Below are positions 24,077-36,100 of a stretch of DNA of 64,000 bases, in pieces. The DNA is from Anthonomus grandis grandis (lineage: Eukaryota > Arthropoda > Insecta > Coleoptera > Curculionidae). Position numbers and translations under genes: made by a program. The stretch covers positions 6,386,001 through 6,450,000 of the forward strand of contig NC_065556.1 of NCBI RefSeq assembly GCF_022605725.1, given 5' to 3'. Each line of letters opens with the position of its first letter. Positions within the stretch are counted from its first letter, which is position 1. Below the pieces are notes generated by a model. That model made no database searches, was not told the origin of the DNA, and worked only from the letters and a program-made list of their open reading frames with translations.

Positions 24077-24084
24077 TATATAAG
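24077..24084 (+). promoter_or_regulatory. Candidate TATA box of the protease gene
   Basis: TATATAAG lies 53 bp upstream of the start codon, so transcription would begin near 24105-24110 and the 5' leader would be about 30 nt. The motif is good, but the whole region is AT-rich, so chance occurrence is possible. Confidence 0.5.
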
Positions 24085-24136
24085 AGATGTTTGTAACTAT
24101 TTCGCATATAAAAATTTTCCTTGAAATATAGTCAAA

Positions 24137-24193
24137 ATGAAGTGCATGCAATGTATCATCATTTGGATTGTGATTTTCCAGTTATCACAGCAG
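24137..24193 (+). CDS. Protease exon 1 (signal peptide)
   Basis: Encodes 19 residues starting MKCMQC with a hydrophobic IIIWIVIF core. It ends CAG|GTAAAA in phase 0, which fits the phase-0 acceptor of exon 2. The assignment to this gene is inferred from the signal peptide, strand and phase, because 13 kb separate it from exon 2. Transcript evidence would settle it. Confidence 0.65.
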
Positions 24194-27100
24194 GTAAAAT
24201 TAAAATAATAAAAATATATACTACACTACTTAAAATGAAAAAGAAGTCGTTAACAAAAATGCTCATAATCTTTTGCTAAATTTTTATAATATAATTTTTC
24301 ATATTAATAAATTTCATCTTTCTAACTTTTGTCTTTATAATTACAGTACATTTTATTCCTTGATTATAAATTTCTGCTAAAAAAGGTGATATATATGGAC
24401 AATCTTGTGAATAATCTCAAAATATATTATCCTAATAACAGAATTATTAAAAACAAAATATTTTATTATTGAGATGTGCTTCCATTTACTGCGCTGGTTA
24501 ATCAAGCTACAAAAGCATGATAAACCTGATCAACCACATAAAATGCATCCATACTAAACTTAATTTAAATTTTTTAGTGACATACAATTAATAATGTGCT
24601 TTCTAAATATACTCCAAATACATCTGACGAGATTTGAATTAAGGCTTCTCGCTAGGCATTCTAAAATTTGAATATTTTGCTGAATATGAACTACATATGG
24701 CAGAGGGATAAAAGTGGTTAAATAATTCTGTGATAATGATCCACGTCACATTGCTCTTTGGTTTAATCAAAGTGTATTTGTAAAAAAAAAAGTACTTTAG
24801 TTAAGATTTTCATATTCAATCAGTATTATAAAACTAAATAGGAACCGGTTAAATACTTATTCTTGTTCTGCTATCTACTGAATAAGTACCACTTAAACAG
24901 TTAGTTGATGCTTTATTATAGACAAGATCCTCGCTAATTGTAGATGTCCTTGCAGATGGTTGATAAGACTGTCACAAACCTGTTCTATTAATTTTATATC
25001 TAATTTAGGCGCTACAAATTGCTATTTTCCTAAATTTAATTTAGTTCTTTATTATGTTTTTTATTCTTTTTAAATTTTTAAACTTTCGAATATTTTATTT
25101 CTTATTGCCTTAACCAAATTAGGTTACTACTAGGTTACCTACATAACACATTTTAGAGCTATTAAAAAATATATATTTTTTTTAAGATATATAGTGTATC
25201 CACGGCTTGAGCCCCAAACACAAAAACTTTTTTATTTATGTGTTTATAAAAATAAGTGATCCTTAAGAAAAAAAATCTTGCTTGTACTTGTACCAATTTT
25301 CAGATATCAAAAGTCAAAAAATTTTACCGAATTCCTAAATCTGAAATTCACCTTTAAAAATATATGATTTATATATTGATAAAAATATATATTGATTTTC
25401 CTGATTAACAATTTTTTTTCATTCTTAAAATTAACTATTTAGATTATTTTGTGTACGATTTATGTCTAAAAAATTTATTAGAAAACAAATAAAGAATCAA
25501 AAAATTTAAAACAAAATGAAAAAATATAGATTATCAGCAATAAAAAGCAACTATTCAGAGATGTTAAACCCTTTTAATTAATACTCTACAAGCGTTTCGG
25601 ATCTCCTGCAATGACATACATTGAGTCGCTTTCCTAATTCTATTCTTTAAACATAAAGTATCAAGGTTGAGTACCAAATGAGTTGCATATATTTTCTAAA
25701 TTAGGTAGCCACAAGTAAGTCCAATATTGTGACTTCCTGGCAGCCGACGAATCACCCTGTATATTATGTAGATTTGTTTAACAATTATAAAAAAACAAAC
25801 ATTTGTCAATTTCTTCTCATAGAATCTTCACACATAAAGGTACTGTGGCTATCAGCTTTCAATCTTTTATTAAATTCTAAGCGCCTCGTATATAAATCTG
25901 GTAAAATAAGATGCTTTTGATTCGTTTCAGCACAAGCAGTCTAATTGATTTTTTTTCGTCCATAAAAAAAAAAATTCTCTTTGGGGTCACCAGTTCATAA
26001 GTGCAATAAACACACTTTTTAGAGATGTTAAACGGTCCTTCAAATTTATCACCTAACTTGACCGTATTATAATTTCCAGTACCAGACAAACAAATTTTTT
26101 TCTTTCAAACCAAGTTAGCAACAGCAAAGTCTCTTTTTCCCTTCTGGCCTTTCTTCATTTTAATCTTAACGAAATATATTAGCTTAGAAAGAGTTTTAAT
26201 CATTAGCCCACTATCAAGAGAATCGTCCTCTCAACGTCATCAGAGTCATGAAATTTACCTTCATATTCGGAACGATATAGCTTTATTTCTAGTCCAAAGT
26301 TGTTAAAATAAGAGGTTTGACAAGTAACTGAATACATGGCTGTATTAATAGCACAAGCCAGTATGAAAATAAGAGATCAAAGCTGTCATTATTCGATTTA
26401 CTCATTCTGTTGAGTAAGGAGATTGGTGCTAATGTGAATTATACAAAATTGTCATACCTTATTTCAACTTTAAATTTGAAAAATTGACACATTTCAATTG
26501 AGATTCATTATCATATACTATTCATTATCATATATCAATAACTTGGTTGTGAAAAACTAAAAGAATAGGCAACTCTTTTCTCTAACAACTATATGATGCT
26601 CTTTGAATTTGCTTTTTAATAGGGAAAAAAATAATTTATTTTAATTTATCAGTCACAACTGAAAAAGACAAAAATATACTTTGGTTATAACTCATGACAT
26701 TGACGGACCATTTGTGTCATCAAAGAACTAACGATTTGCCTTCAAAGGCTTCCTTTTTGCTATGGACGACTTACATCTGCCATCGAAGGCTAGTAATAGT
26801 AGTAGTAAGGGGGAGCTAGAGCTCGGCAAGTAGGCCTGAGCAGTCTCTTTTCACCAACACCAGAATCACCTACCCCCACGCCTCCACTCTCAATGTGCGG
26901 TCTTCACTGAATCGGCCGTCCTTTTAATAAAGGCTTGCACGTTGTCCCAGTCCAGATCTTTAAGATTTTCCCGCTGGAGTGTCGTTGCTCCGAAAATTTT
27001 CCTTCTTAGGCGACTCCACCTATCACAGATACCTAGTATGTGGTATGAAGTTTCCTCCCCTGTGCCGCAAGTCGGACAGAGTGGGCTTTCTCTTATACCA

Positions 27101-30100
27101 AGAAGGTGTAGATGCCTGTTTAGACTGTTGTGCCCGGTCAGGATTTCCACCAAATCTTTGATACTTTGTGGGGTCTTTGTTAGCAGTCGCCTTGCTTTAG
27201 AGCCGTCATGGTCTAGTATAATTTCCTTGGCCTGTCTACATCCTTCTGTCCTTCTCCAATTCTTCCTTGTTTTTTTCCCAGGCCCAATTATTAAGTGCCT
27301 GGGAGACCATCGAGGGCTAACATTTGCTGGCTCCTGTTGACTTTAGGTATCTTCGAATTTTAACATTTTTGAATATGAAATAGTAACCTAATCTTATTTG
27401 GACTATTTTAAGCGAAAAAAATTGGAGGATGAATAACATTTTCTTTAATAAAATAATAAAAACAAAAAAAATCATGACAATGTGTACCTATGTACGATAT
27501 AAACTCATTTTCGAACATTCGCCCCAAGCGCTTTATGACTTAATGGTAATGAGAGTGAACTATGAGCCGGTCGGCCTGGGTTCAGATTTCAACTGTGCCA
27601 GCTTTACTTTTTTTATTTTTTTGCGACTAAGAACTTTGTAGTTTTGGAAAAATTATTTAATTTAAATGAAATTATACATAAAACATGACCAAAAAGACGA
27701 AATTGTTTATATAACATAAAAAAATTATTTTACTTTTTCTTCTAATTAAATCCCTTTATTTTCGTGTAAAAAAACATACCGAAGACACCCATAATGTATT
27801 ATTTATTGTTTTGGTACTTTTTAGATTTCGATGCTTGTTGCTTATTACATATATATACATTTTGGCAACTGCAAGATCATATGTCAAAAGTTTGACAATG
27901 TAATTATCAATAGCAACGAGTTTCGATTATCAAATAGAGTAGAGTAGACCTCTTAGAGCAGACCTCTTTTTTGACATAATTTAATATTATTTCTTAGCGT
28001 CCTATGTGAATGATCCGCAAATTTTTTTCTCTTAATCTATTCTTTTCAAAGTAATCTTTATGCTCAAATTTTAAAATATTGCAAAATCGGAGATACTTAA
28101 AGTCGACAAGACCCCTAACATATTTGTCACCATCCGTATGTAATTGGATTCCCAATTGTATTTCCGCTGGCGTATTTTGCGTGATTCGATGCTTTGTTTT
28201 ACTGTTAATGCCTAATTGTATTTAGGCAAAGTTTTATCCCATTTATTTTGTTCCAAATTGGCTCCTGACGTTTCTAGTGCATCTTGCACGGTTTTATTTA
28301 TCCTTTTACATGCAACATTTCCTTGCAGTAATCCCACAGCATTTGTAAATAACTTTAATTGTTTGTTCTTAACAACCCTTTTAAAGCTTTTGATGTGAAT
28401 GCTGCTCCTACATCATATCGTGGATTTCCAAATGTTAAGAATAAATTATTAAGTTTCTCGATTATAAATTTTGGGGTATCAAATGTGTAAGTGTAAGTAT
28501 CAAGTAAACAAGTTGTAAAAATCCATCAACTATTACTAATACATATTTGTTACCAGTTTTATTTAATTTAAATGGACTAAGATAATCTAAATGTAATGTC
28601 TGGTGTGGTCTGGCCTATTTAAGTGTGGTTTTGTTATAAATGACTTCATTTTTAAAAACCAGTACTTTTGCTTGATGCTCTCTAAAGTTTTATCAACGAA
28701 AAAAAAACCCGAACCGTGTGGTTTGCCTTGACCATTTGCAACCCACAAGCCTTAAGTACCAGCCACATACCACCAAAAGATGTTAGTTTATACACTTTAT
28801 TTTCTCTTAAATTATATTTATTAAATATGTTCCGATTACCTTATTTTTATATTAGCAATATTTTTATCTGGATTTTGCACCTCTTTTAAGCAATCATTTT
28901 TTTCTATTAGGTATACTTTTTCTACGTCACTTGAATTATTTAAATTACGACTTAATACGTCTACATGCTAATGTAATTTCCAGCTTTATGTTGTATTTGA
29001 AATGAAAACGCCTGCAAAAACAAGATTCGTTTGGCTATTCGCGGTATAATCGCTTGCTTATTTATTGCATTTTTTGCTGCATTACAATCAATAATAATAG
29101 TAATCTCATGACCAATTAAATAATATTTATATTATTCTAAGACCTTAATAATTGCCAACAACTCTTGTTCGAAAGAGTGATAATTTCTCTTTATGTCCGT
29201 GGTTTGTTTGCTAAAGAAAGCTATTGAGTTTGCTTTATTTTCGAAGTTTTGCATCAAAATGCGTGCAAACCAGTCTCGATTTACATCAGTATACACAATC
29301 GTGTGTAATTTAGGATTAAATATGGATAAGAGAGCTTTATTGCAAATTATTTGCTTCAAATGATTTTTTTTATAAACATCTGTCAATTCGGGCAAAATTT
29401 TCTATTAATTTTATAAAATATCCCTAAGAAATTATCTAAGCTAGTGTTGAGTTTTTGGGAAAATGTTGTAACGCAATCATTTTTGACTTTGATGGAGCTA
29501 TTTGATTGAGTATAATATTGTTCCCCAAATAAGTTATCTTTTCTGTTAGAAAAGATGACTTATCTAGTTTCAACATAAGACCATATTCTCGAGCTATATT
29601 AAGAACATTACATAATATTTCCAACCCTTCTTCTATTATTTTTGACGGAATTAAAATATCGTCTAAATAGGGTGTGACATAATACTTTTAAAGATGCATA
29701 TATACTTCCCTCATAGATTTCTAAAAACGGTGGATGAAATAAAAAATGCTCCTCTGGTGTAATGAACGTTGTATAGGGAATGTAGTCCGTATCTGGTGGT
29801 ATCCTGATACCAAGTCGAGACATGTGAAATAATTGTAACCGTTTAAATTATCAATAGTTTCTTCAATCAATGGCATAGGAATGTTATTGTGTCTTTGTCT
29901 AATTTTAATAACTGAACGAATATTAACTACCAACTGCTTTTCAGCATTCCTTTTATTTACGAGAAGAGCAAGACTAGCATATGGTGACTTACATTCGCGA
30001 ATAATAATTGCAACAGATAATTCTTTTAAAATATTTCTCAGCATTTTTTTATCACCTTCATTAAAGCGATAAGACCGATGGGTTACTGGCTTATCATGTT

Positions 30101-33100
30101 CACACATTTGTTTGTCTCTTCTGTGGTGGTAAGCTCAATTAAAAGTGAGACTAAGTGCGCTTTACCAAGATTATATAAACTAAAAAATATACAATCTTTA
30201 TAATCTAGCAGAATTTTATAAAGATCATTTTCTTGTGTTGTTGATAGTATTCCTTTATCAATAATTTTCAACCAAGTAGGAATACATTCTTCGTATTTAA
30301 AACTAAGCCTTTCATCAATACGATAGTACATTATATTTGTGTTTTCTATAAAATTTCTCCCTATAAGGACATCATCATATAGATTAGCCTTTCCGGTTAT
30401 ATAAAAAGTTATATTTTGTTTCACTTCGTCTACTTGTATTTTTGCGTGAACATATTCTGTCACAATTATTCCAGAACCTTTAAAGCTAGATAGACTGACG
30501 TCTTCGTTGAGAGGTTTCATATGTCAATATAATTTATGAGCGATATCCAATTTGATCAGAGAATACGCACTGTCAAAGTCTATGAAAGCCACAATTTCTT
30601 TCTTATTTATATATAAAATTTTTTAAAATTTCGATAAACTCTCTGCATTAATAACTAATGTGTTCTAGTTATTATGAAAATTACTTTCAATATGACCCTC
30701 CTTTTTTCAAATATTACATGTTTTATTTTTATGCCTGTATTCCTTTCTATCATGTCCAGATTTTCCGCAATATAAACATATAGATATTTTGGTTTTTGGA
30801 AGCTTAATATAATGTGATTTATTATTACTAGTAGTTCGTTAACAAAGTTGCAATAATAAAATTCTAGGAATGGTATTAAATATTTTATTTTTGAAATAAG
30901 CTCCTAAAGAGCATTTATATCTTTATTTGACAATTCTACTGATGACGTTATATTTTCATCGTTAGTGGATCAGAATGATATCTAAATCTGAATCAGAAAA
31001 ATGTAATTTTAATTTATTTATTTTCCCAATATGATTGAAATCAAATTTTTATAAAGAACCGCTTTTGGATGGTTTATGTTGGTTTATTAGCTAGATGCAT
31101 CAATAATTTATATACATTTCATGAACTATGAAACGTATTATTTAAAATATTGCACCGTGAATAACTAGACCAGCTTTAATCATACCATATGAAATTATAC
31201 AAAGTTTTAGCAGTTCTTTTATGTTTATTTAATGTTTGATGTAAAACTATCTGACGTTTTATAAATATTAGCGTTACACTCAATAATCTTAATCCACTCT
31301 GATATTTCCATTATTTCAGGGTCAAATTCTGGGATGATTTCCGTATTATTTGTTGTTGTGGATTATAAATCAGCAATAATCTGTCCAAAAGAATGCATTT
31401 TATGAGTCTTTTTAATGGTTTTATTTGACTTCTAACGTGTCGGGATGTACGAGCGTCTCTCATTATTCTTTTTTACTTGAGGCATTTTATAAAATATCAC
31501 ACACGAATCTGCACAGTTCAACCACTTTTAATGCCATCAGGGTGGACGGATGTCAAGCACCTCTTACAAATAACATTATATTACGAAAATAGTATAATCA
31601 AAGGACACGAGTCGTCCGGTTTTCTACCTCAAATAATAATAATATATTAACTGTACTCGCAAAATAGCGAAACGCTAGACTTCATGATGAATTACAAACA
31701 ATTCTTTTTATAAGATGCGTCAGCATTCTTGAGCAGCATATTATGTCTTTTTGAATTACGGCGGGCATATTATGATGATGTATATATAAAAGGAAAAAAG
31801 ACGGTGACCATTAATTATCGTGCATTTGCTTTAGTCCGGGCAATTGCTAAAGTCATGGAGAAACTTGACAACCAGCAAATTTTGCAATGTCTGCAGTCCA
31901 CCAACATCATTAGCGACCCGCTGGTTTTCAAAAACACAAGTCTACCGGCATTTTGTTTGCCTATAAGATGCATATTTAGATCGAGGCGAGAAAGTCGCCC
32001 TTACAGATTACTTTAGGCGATGATCAGGGCCAGGTTATAACTCTTAATGCCAAACTGCACATAATTTTGGAGTGGATCAGTGCAGTCTTATTAAGTTTAA
32101 CGCAACCAAGACCCCGGCTGCTGTATTTATAAAGAGGGCTGCCTCTTCACCTCTTATTATGTCCGAGCATACTTTGTCGCTGTCTTCCTTAGTTCACTTG
32201 CTAGGTGTAGAGGTTGCAAGAGGTTGGTAAGCAATAAGTCTTGGCATGATCATGTAGCAGGAATAGCTAAAGCGGCTTTTCAAAATCTAAGGGCTTTCTT
32301 TAACACGAAAATACACCGCAACAGCTTTTAACGCTTTACAAGGTTCAGATTCATTTACCTCTTGAGATGCTCTAACATATGGAGCTCTGCACCTTTGAAG
32401 CTGCCTAATTTTCTCTAAAAGAGGCTTATATATCTTATAGGAAATCCAAAATCGAAAGTTTGGCGGATAGAAGAAAAATTGCGAACCTATATTAGTAAAA
32501 CTATATTTTATCAATACCATTACGGTAAATGCTCTTCCGAAGTGACTGACATGCGACTCATGAATATCGAATGCATCTATAGACCTCTAGAACGTCGCTA
32601 GATCGGGACTCTTTCTTATGGAGAAACGCAAGTCTGTGAAATCACAACTTCAAAAGTACATCTTTCCCGAACATTATAACTTGCGGATGCAGAACTTTAG
32701 AAAAATATCCACAAATACCTTTATAGCACTGGCGCTACTCACGATACTCGAATAGTATAGGATTTGCCCTTTTCTGCCATTGTATTCCAAAAATAAATAT
32801 ATACAGTGCATTTACTATGAAAGAAATAAATTTATTTAAAATTCAGGTATTGTCTTCTTCTTTTATTTTTTGAACTAATCGATTACCACTATTACTTCAT
32901 GCATTTTTTAAAATAAAATATTTCTATACAGGGTTTCTTAAGTAAAAACGATGGCGTGAATATTCTTTATATTAAATAGAACACCCTATATATTAGGACG
33001 TTATTCTATATTATATTCTGAATACTTTGTATTTAGCAAGCCATATGCCTAAAGTCAATGGTTTGTCATATATACAGAATAACGAAACATATGAAATTAA

Positions 33101-36100
33101 AACAGAAAGTAAGTGGATCTTATTATTTTGGCACAGTTCTTGACGCAACTTTTCCTAACAGATGGATTTGACGAAGAGGATCAATTGAGTGGCCCCCAAG
33201 GTCACCGGATACAACCACTTTAAATTTTTTTAAGGGGCTATTTGAATTTTAAGGTTTACATCAATAGACCAAATAATGTTGATAATTTACAGCAAACAAT
33301 TCAAAAAAAAATAGACTAATCTATCCGCAAGTGATTGAAAATGGGAAATTGAAGTTATTAATCGACTTCAAAAATGCATTTAAGTAATTGAACAGAATGT
33401 TGACCATCAGTTGCAATAAATAATGTATAAATTTTTATTTTTTATTGATGTATGTTTTATTAGTCTATTACGTCAGATTTGACAAACCGCTGGCTTATGG
33501 TATGCCATTCAAAAAGTATTCAGCATATATTTTAAAAGTACAAAATGTCATGATATACAGGGTGTTTAATTTAAAACAATTAATGTTCACGACACAGTTT
33601 CTACTTGAGGTACCCTGTATAGAAAATTATTGGAAGAAACGCGTAAGTGACAATGCTAATCGACGTATCCGAAAAATAAAAAAAGAAAGAAACACAGGTT
33701 TTCCTGGAACTAGATCCTCAGATATTACAATTTTCAATCTATGTAGGTTTCTTTTATTACTTAAAAAGTTTTTTATTCAGTTAGTATTTTTATGGCACCA
33801 TGACAGTAGGCCGAATTTTTTCTTCCCTCCTGCTACCGACTTCGTATGCCTTCATAACATAATCGGGACTAATAGAAATTTTCATATTTTCATTTAAAAC
33901 TTTGTCAATTTTCTGCTTAAGATTTTTGCATGTTCTTCAAGAATCCCATAAAAACAAATGTTATGTTTTTGGTACTACTTACGGGCATCAAACCTTGACT
34001 TAAGAGACGCAATTTAAAGAAAAAAATCTGTTTCATTTTCTTCAAAAGGATTTTCTTCATTACCTCTTTAACTGTAGATTTTATGTCTTGGGCTATTTTA
34101 AGGACTATTTTATTCACTAAATTAGTATAATTAATATATTATATTATAATAAATGTAGACGAGAGATTAAAAAGATAAGTATATATTTTTTTTATATTCT
34201 TAATTTAATTTAACTATAATTACCTTGATAACGGTAGTAGATATAAAAACCGAAACGTTGGTTCAAATTATGTATTTTTATTAAATAAGTAGGTTTTCTC
34301 ATAATTTTCAATTTCATTATTCATAACAAAGTTAGGTAAGATATTGAAAAGAAGAAACGCGCTCAGAGGGTAATAGAGTAAACCTCAGCTCCTGGGTATC
34401 GTGTTTTCGTTCGTTAGTTATAGGAAACCGCATAGAGGCGAAATTTTGCAATGTCGCGCGTGTACGAGTGCCTGCGAAAGAGCACCGCCCCGGGCCGTAG
34501 CCGATCGATAGTTCTAGCCTGGACACTTATCCCTGCTTCCATCGATACCTCACAACAGAAGCCGAAATCATGCGAGGCGACGATCGCATCGCGATGGCAA
34601 AAATTCCGCGCTGGGGCACATATTTTGCATTGATTCGAAATAATATCTTACTGCAGTTATTATTGTAGTTAATAGTAAGATTACGCATTTAAAATTTTAA
34701 ACTACCAAACTATTTTGATACTCGCTTTGAGTTTTAAAAAGAATAAAAATTCGGTATTTAAATTAGGTGGGTAAATTAACAATTTTATTTTTAACTTACA
34801 TTTTACAATCTTAATTTTATTTAGAATAATGCCTACCTCTTGCTGCATTCCTGGGTGCAAAAGCAATTATAAAGATACCGAGAGGGTTACCATTTTTCGT
34901 TTTCCCAATGACCCGGATCAAAAGAAAAGATGGTTAGAATGCATTGAAAGAGACGACGTAGTGATAAAAGAATCATCAAGGATCTGCATAAAACATTTTT
35001 CTGAACGTTTCCAATAAAATAAATAATAATAAATATTTAAAACATTTATCATATACCTAAAAATACGTAATAATAAAAAATATATTATCTTGTAAAATGT
35101 AAAATATTAGGTCCCGCGGTATCTCCACTTAGTCGTTCCACTGTACGGCGTGCGACGCCAAATCTCGGCTTCAATTTTGACGCCACGAAACCAGTGTCAC
35201 GGCTAGAACTATCTAGACTTTCGTGGGAGCTGCGTCGTTTGGCGACAAAATGTCCCAAAATATTTTTAAAATATTTATTCTTATGCAGGTTTTACAGACA
35301 TGACAATGGTTAAAATTAAACCGCATAGAATTGTAATCTTAAAATGTTTAATATGCTGTGTTTTGTATAATGAAAATTAAAGCGTTATTCTAATAAAAAA
35401 TAAATGATCAACTCTGATAAAAATATAATAAAAAATCAGAAATAAAACTCTAATAAACAAACTTAACCACATATCAATGTTTTAAATAAAAGGCTCAAAT
35501 AAACCGCCTTCTTTCGCTAAACAAAAACTTAACCTATCGTAAAAGCTATTTCGCACCTCCAAAAGAGTTTCAAGTAAAATGGAATTGGCACCTTCGACAA
35601 TTTTATTTCGCAACTCCTCTAAATTTGTTGGCCTACTAAATTCATGCTTGTAAATGGTCTGCTTAAGGTAACCACACAGATAAAAGTCATTTGAAGACAA
35701 ATCTGGAGATCTAAGAGGCCATTTAATATCTCCAGTCCCACTAATAAGGCGGTTAGGAAAAATATTTGTTAAAAATTCTTTTACCCTAGCCGCGTTATAA
35801 GCAGGACAACCATCTTGCTAAAAAAATAAACCGATCCCAGGTCTACATCAGGCAGAATTTGAATGCAGGAACTCAAGGTACTTTTGGGCGTTTAAAGTGC
35901 AATCAATAAAAAATGGCCCTATAACATTGTCGCCCAAAATACCTGCCCAAACATTCAATTTCTAAGGATACTGGGTACGAAACCGAAAACTTCTGTGCTC
36001 GTTTTCCTGAGACCAATAAAGAACAATGGAATGATTGTGTTTGCGATGCAGTGGAAAAAAAGATTCATCAGAAAACAAAATACTTTTTAAAAAATATTCG

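Larger units (their letters stand above)
28000..31500 (-). mobile_element. Decayed Ty3/gypsy-like retrotransposon (gag-pol body)
   Basis: On the minus strand the order is gag start (about 31487, MPQVKKNNERR), a degenerate zinc knuckle (30777-30730, C-x2-C-x4-H-x4-Y), protease end, reverse transcriptase, RNase H and integrase. This order and the motifs identify Ty3/gypsy-like pol. Stops and frameshifts occur throughout. LTRs could not be recognised, so outer limits are uncertain. Confidence 0.75.

Noticed and set aside
27521..27610. Functional tRNA gene
   Set aside because: A- and B-box-like words are present, but no acceptor or anticodon stems of tRNA form; kept only as SINE candidate.
28000..31720. 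LTR pair for the gypsy-like element
   Set aside because: No matching direct repeats with TG..CA ends could be found on the two sides by eye.
33445..33897. 150-codon open frame on +
   Set aside because: It runs through the right end of the mariner relic into unrelated sequence; no domain and a mixed origin make a real gene unlikely.
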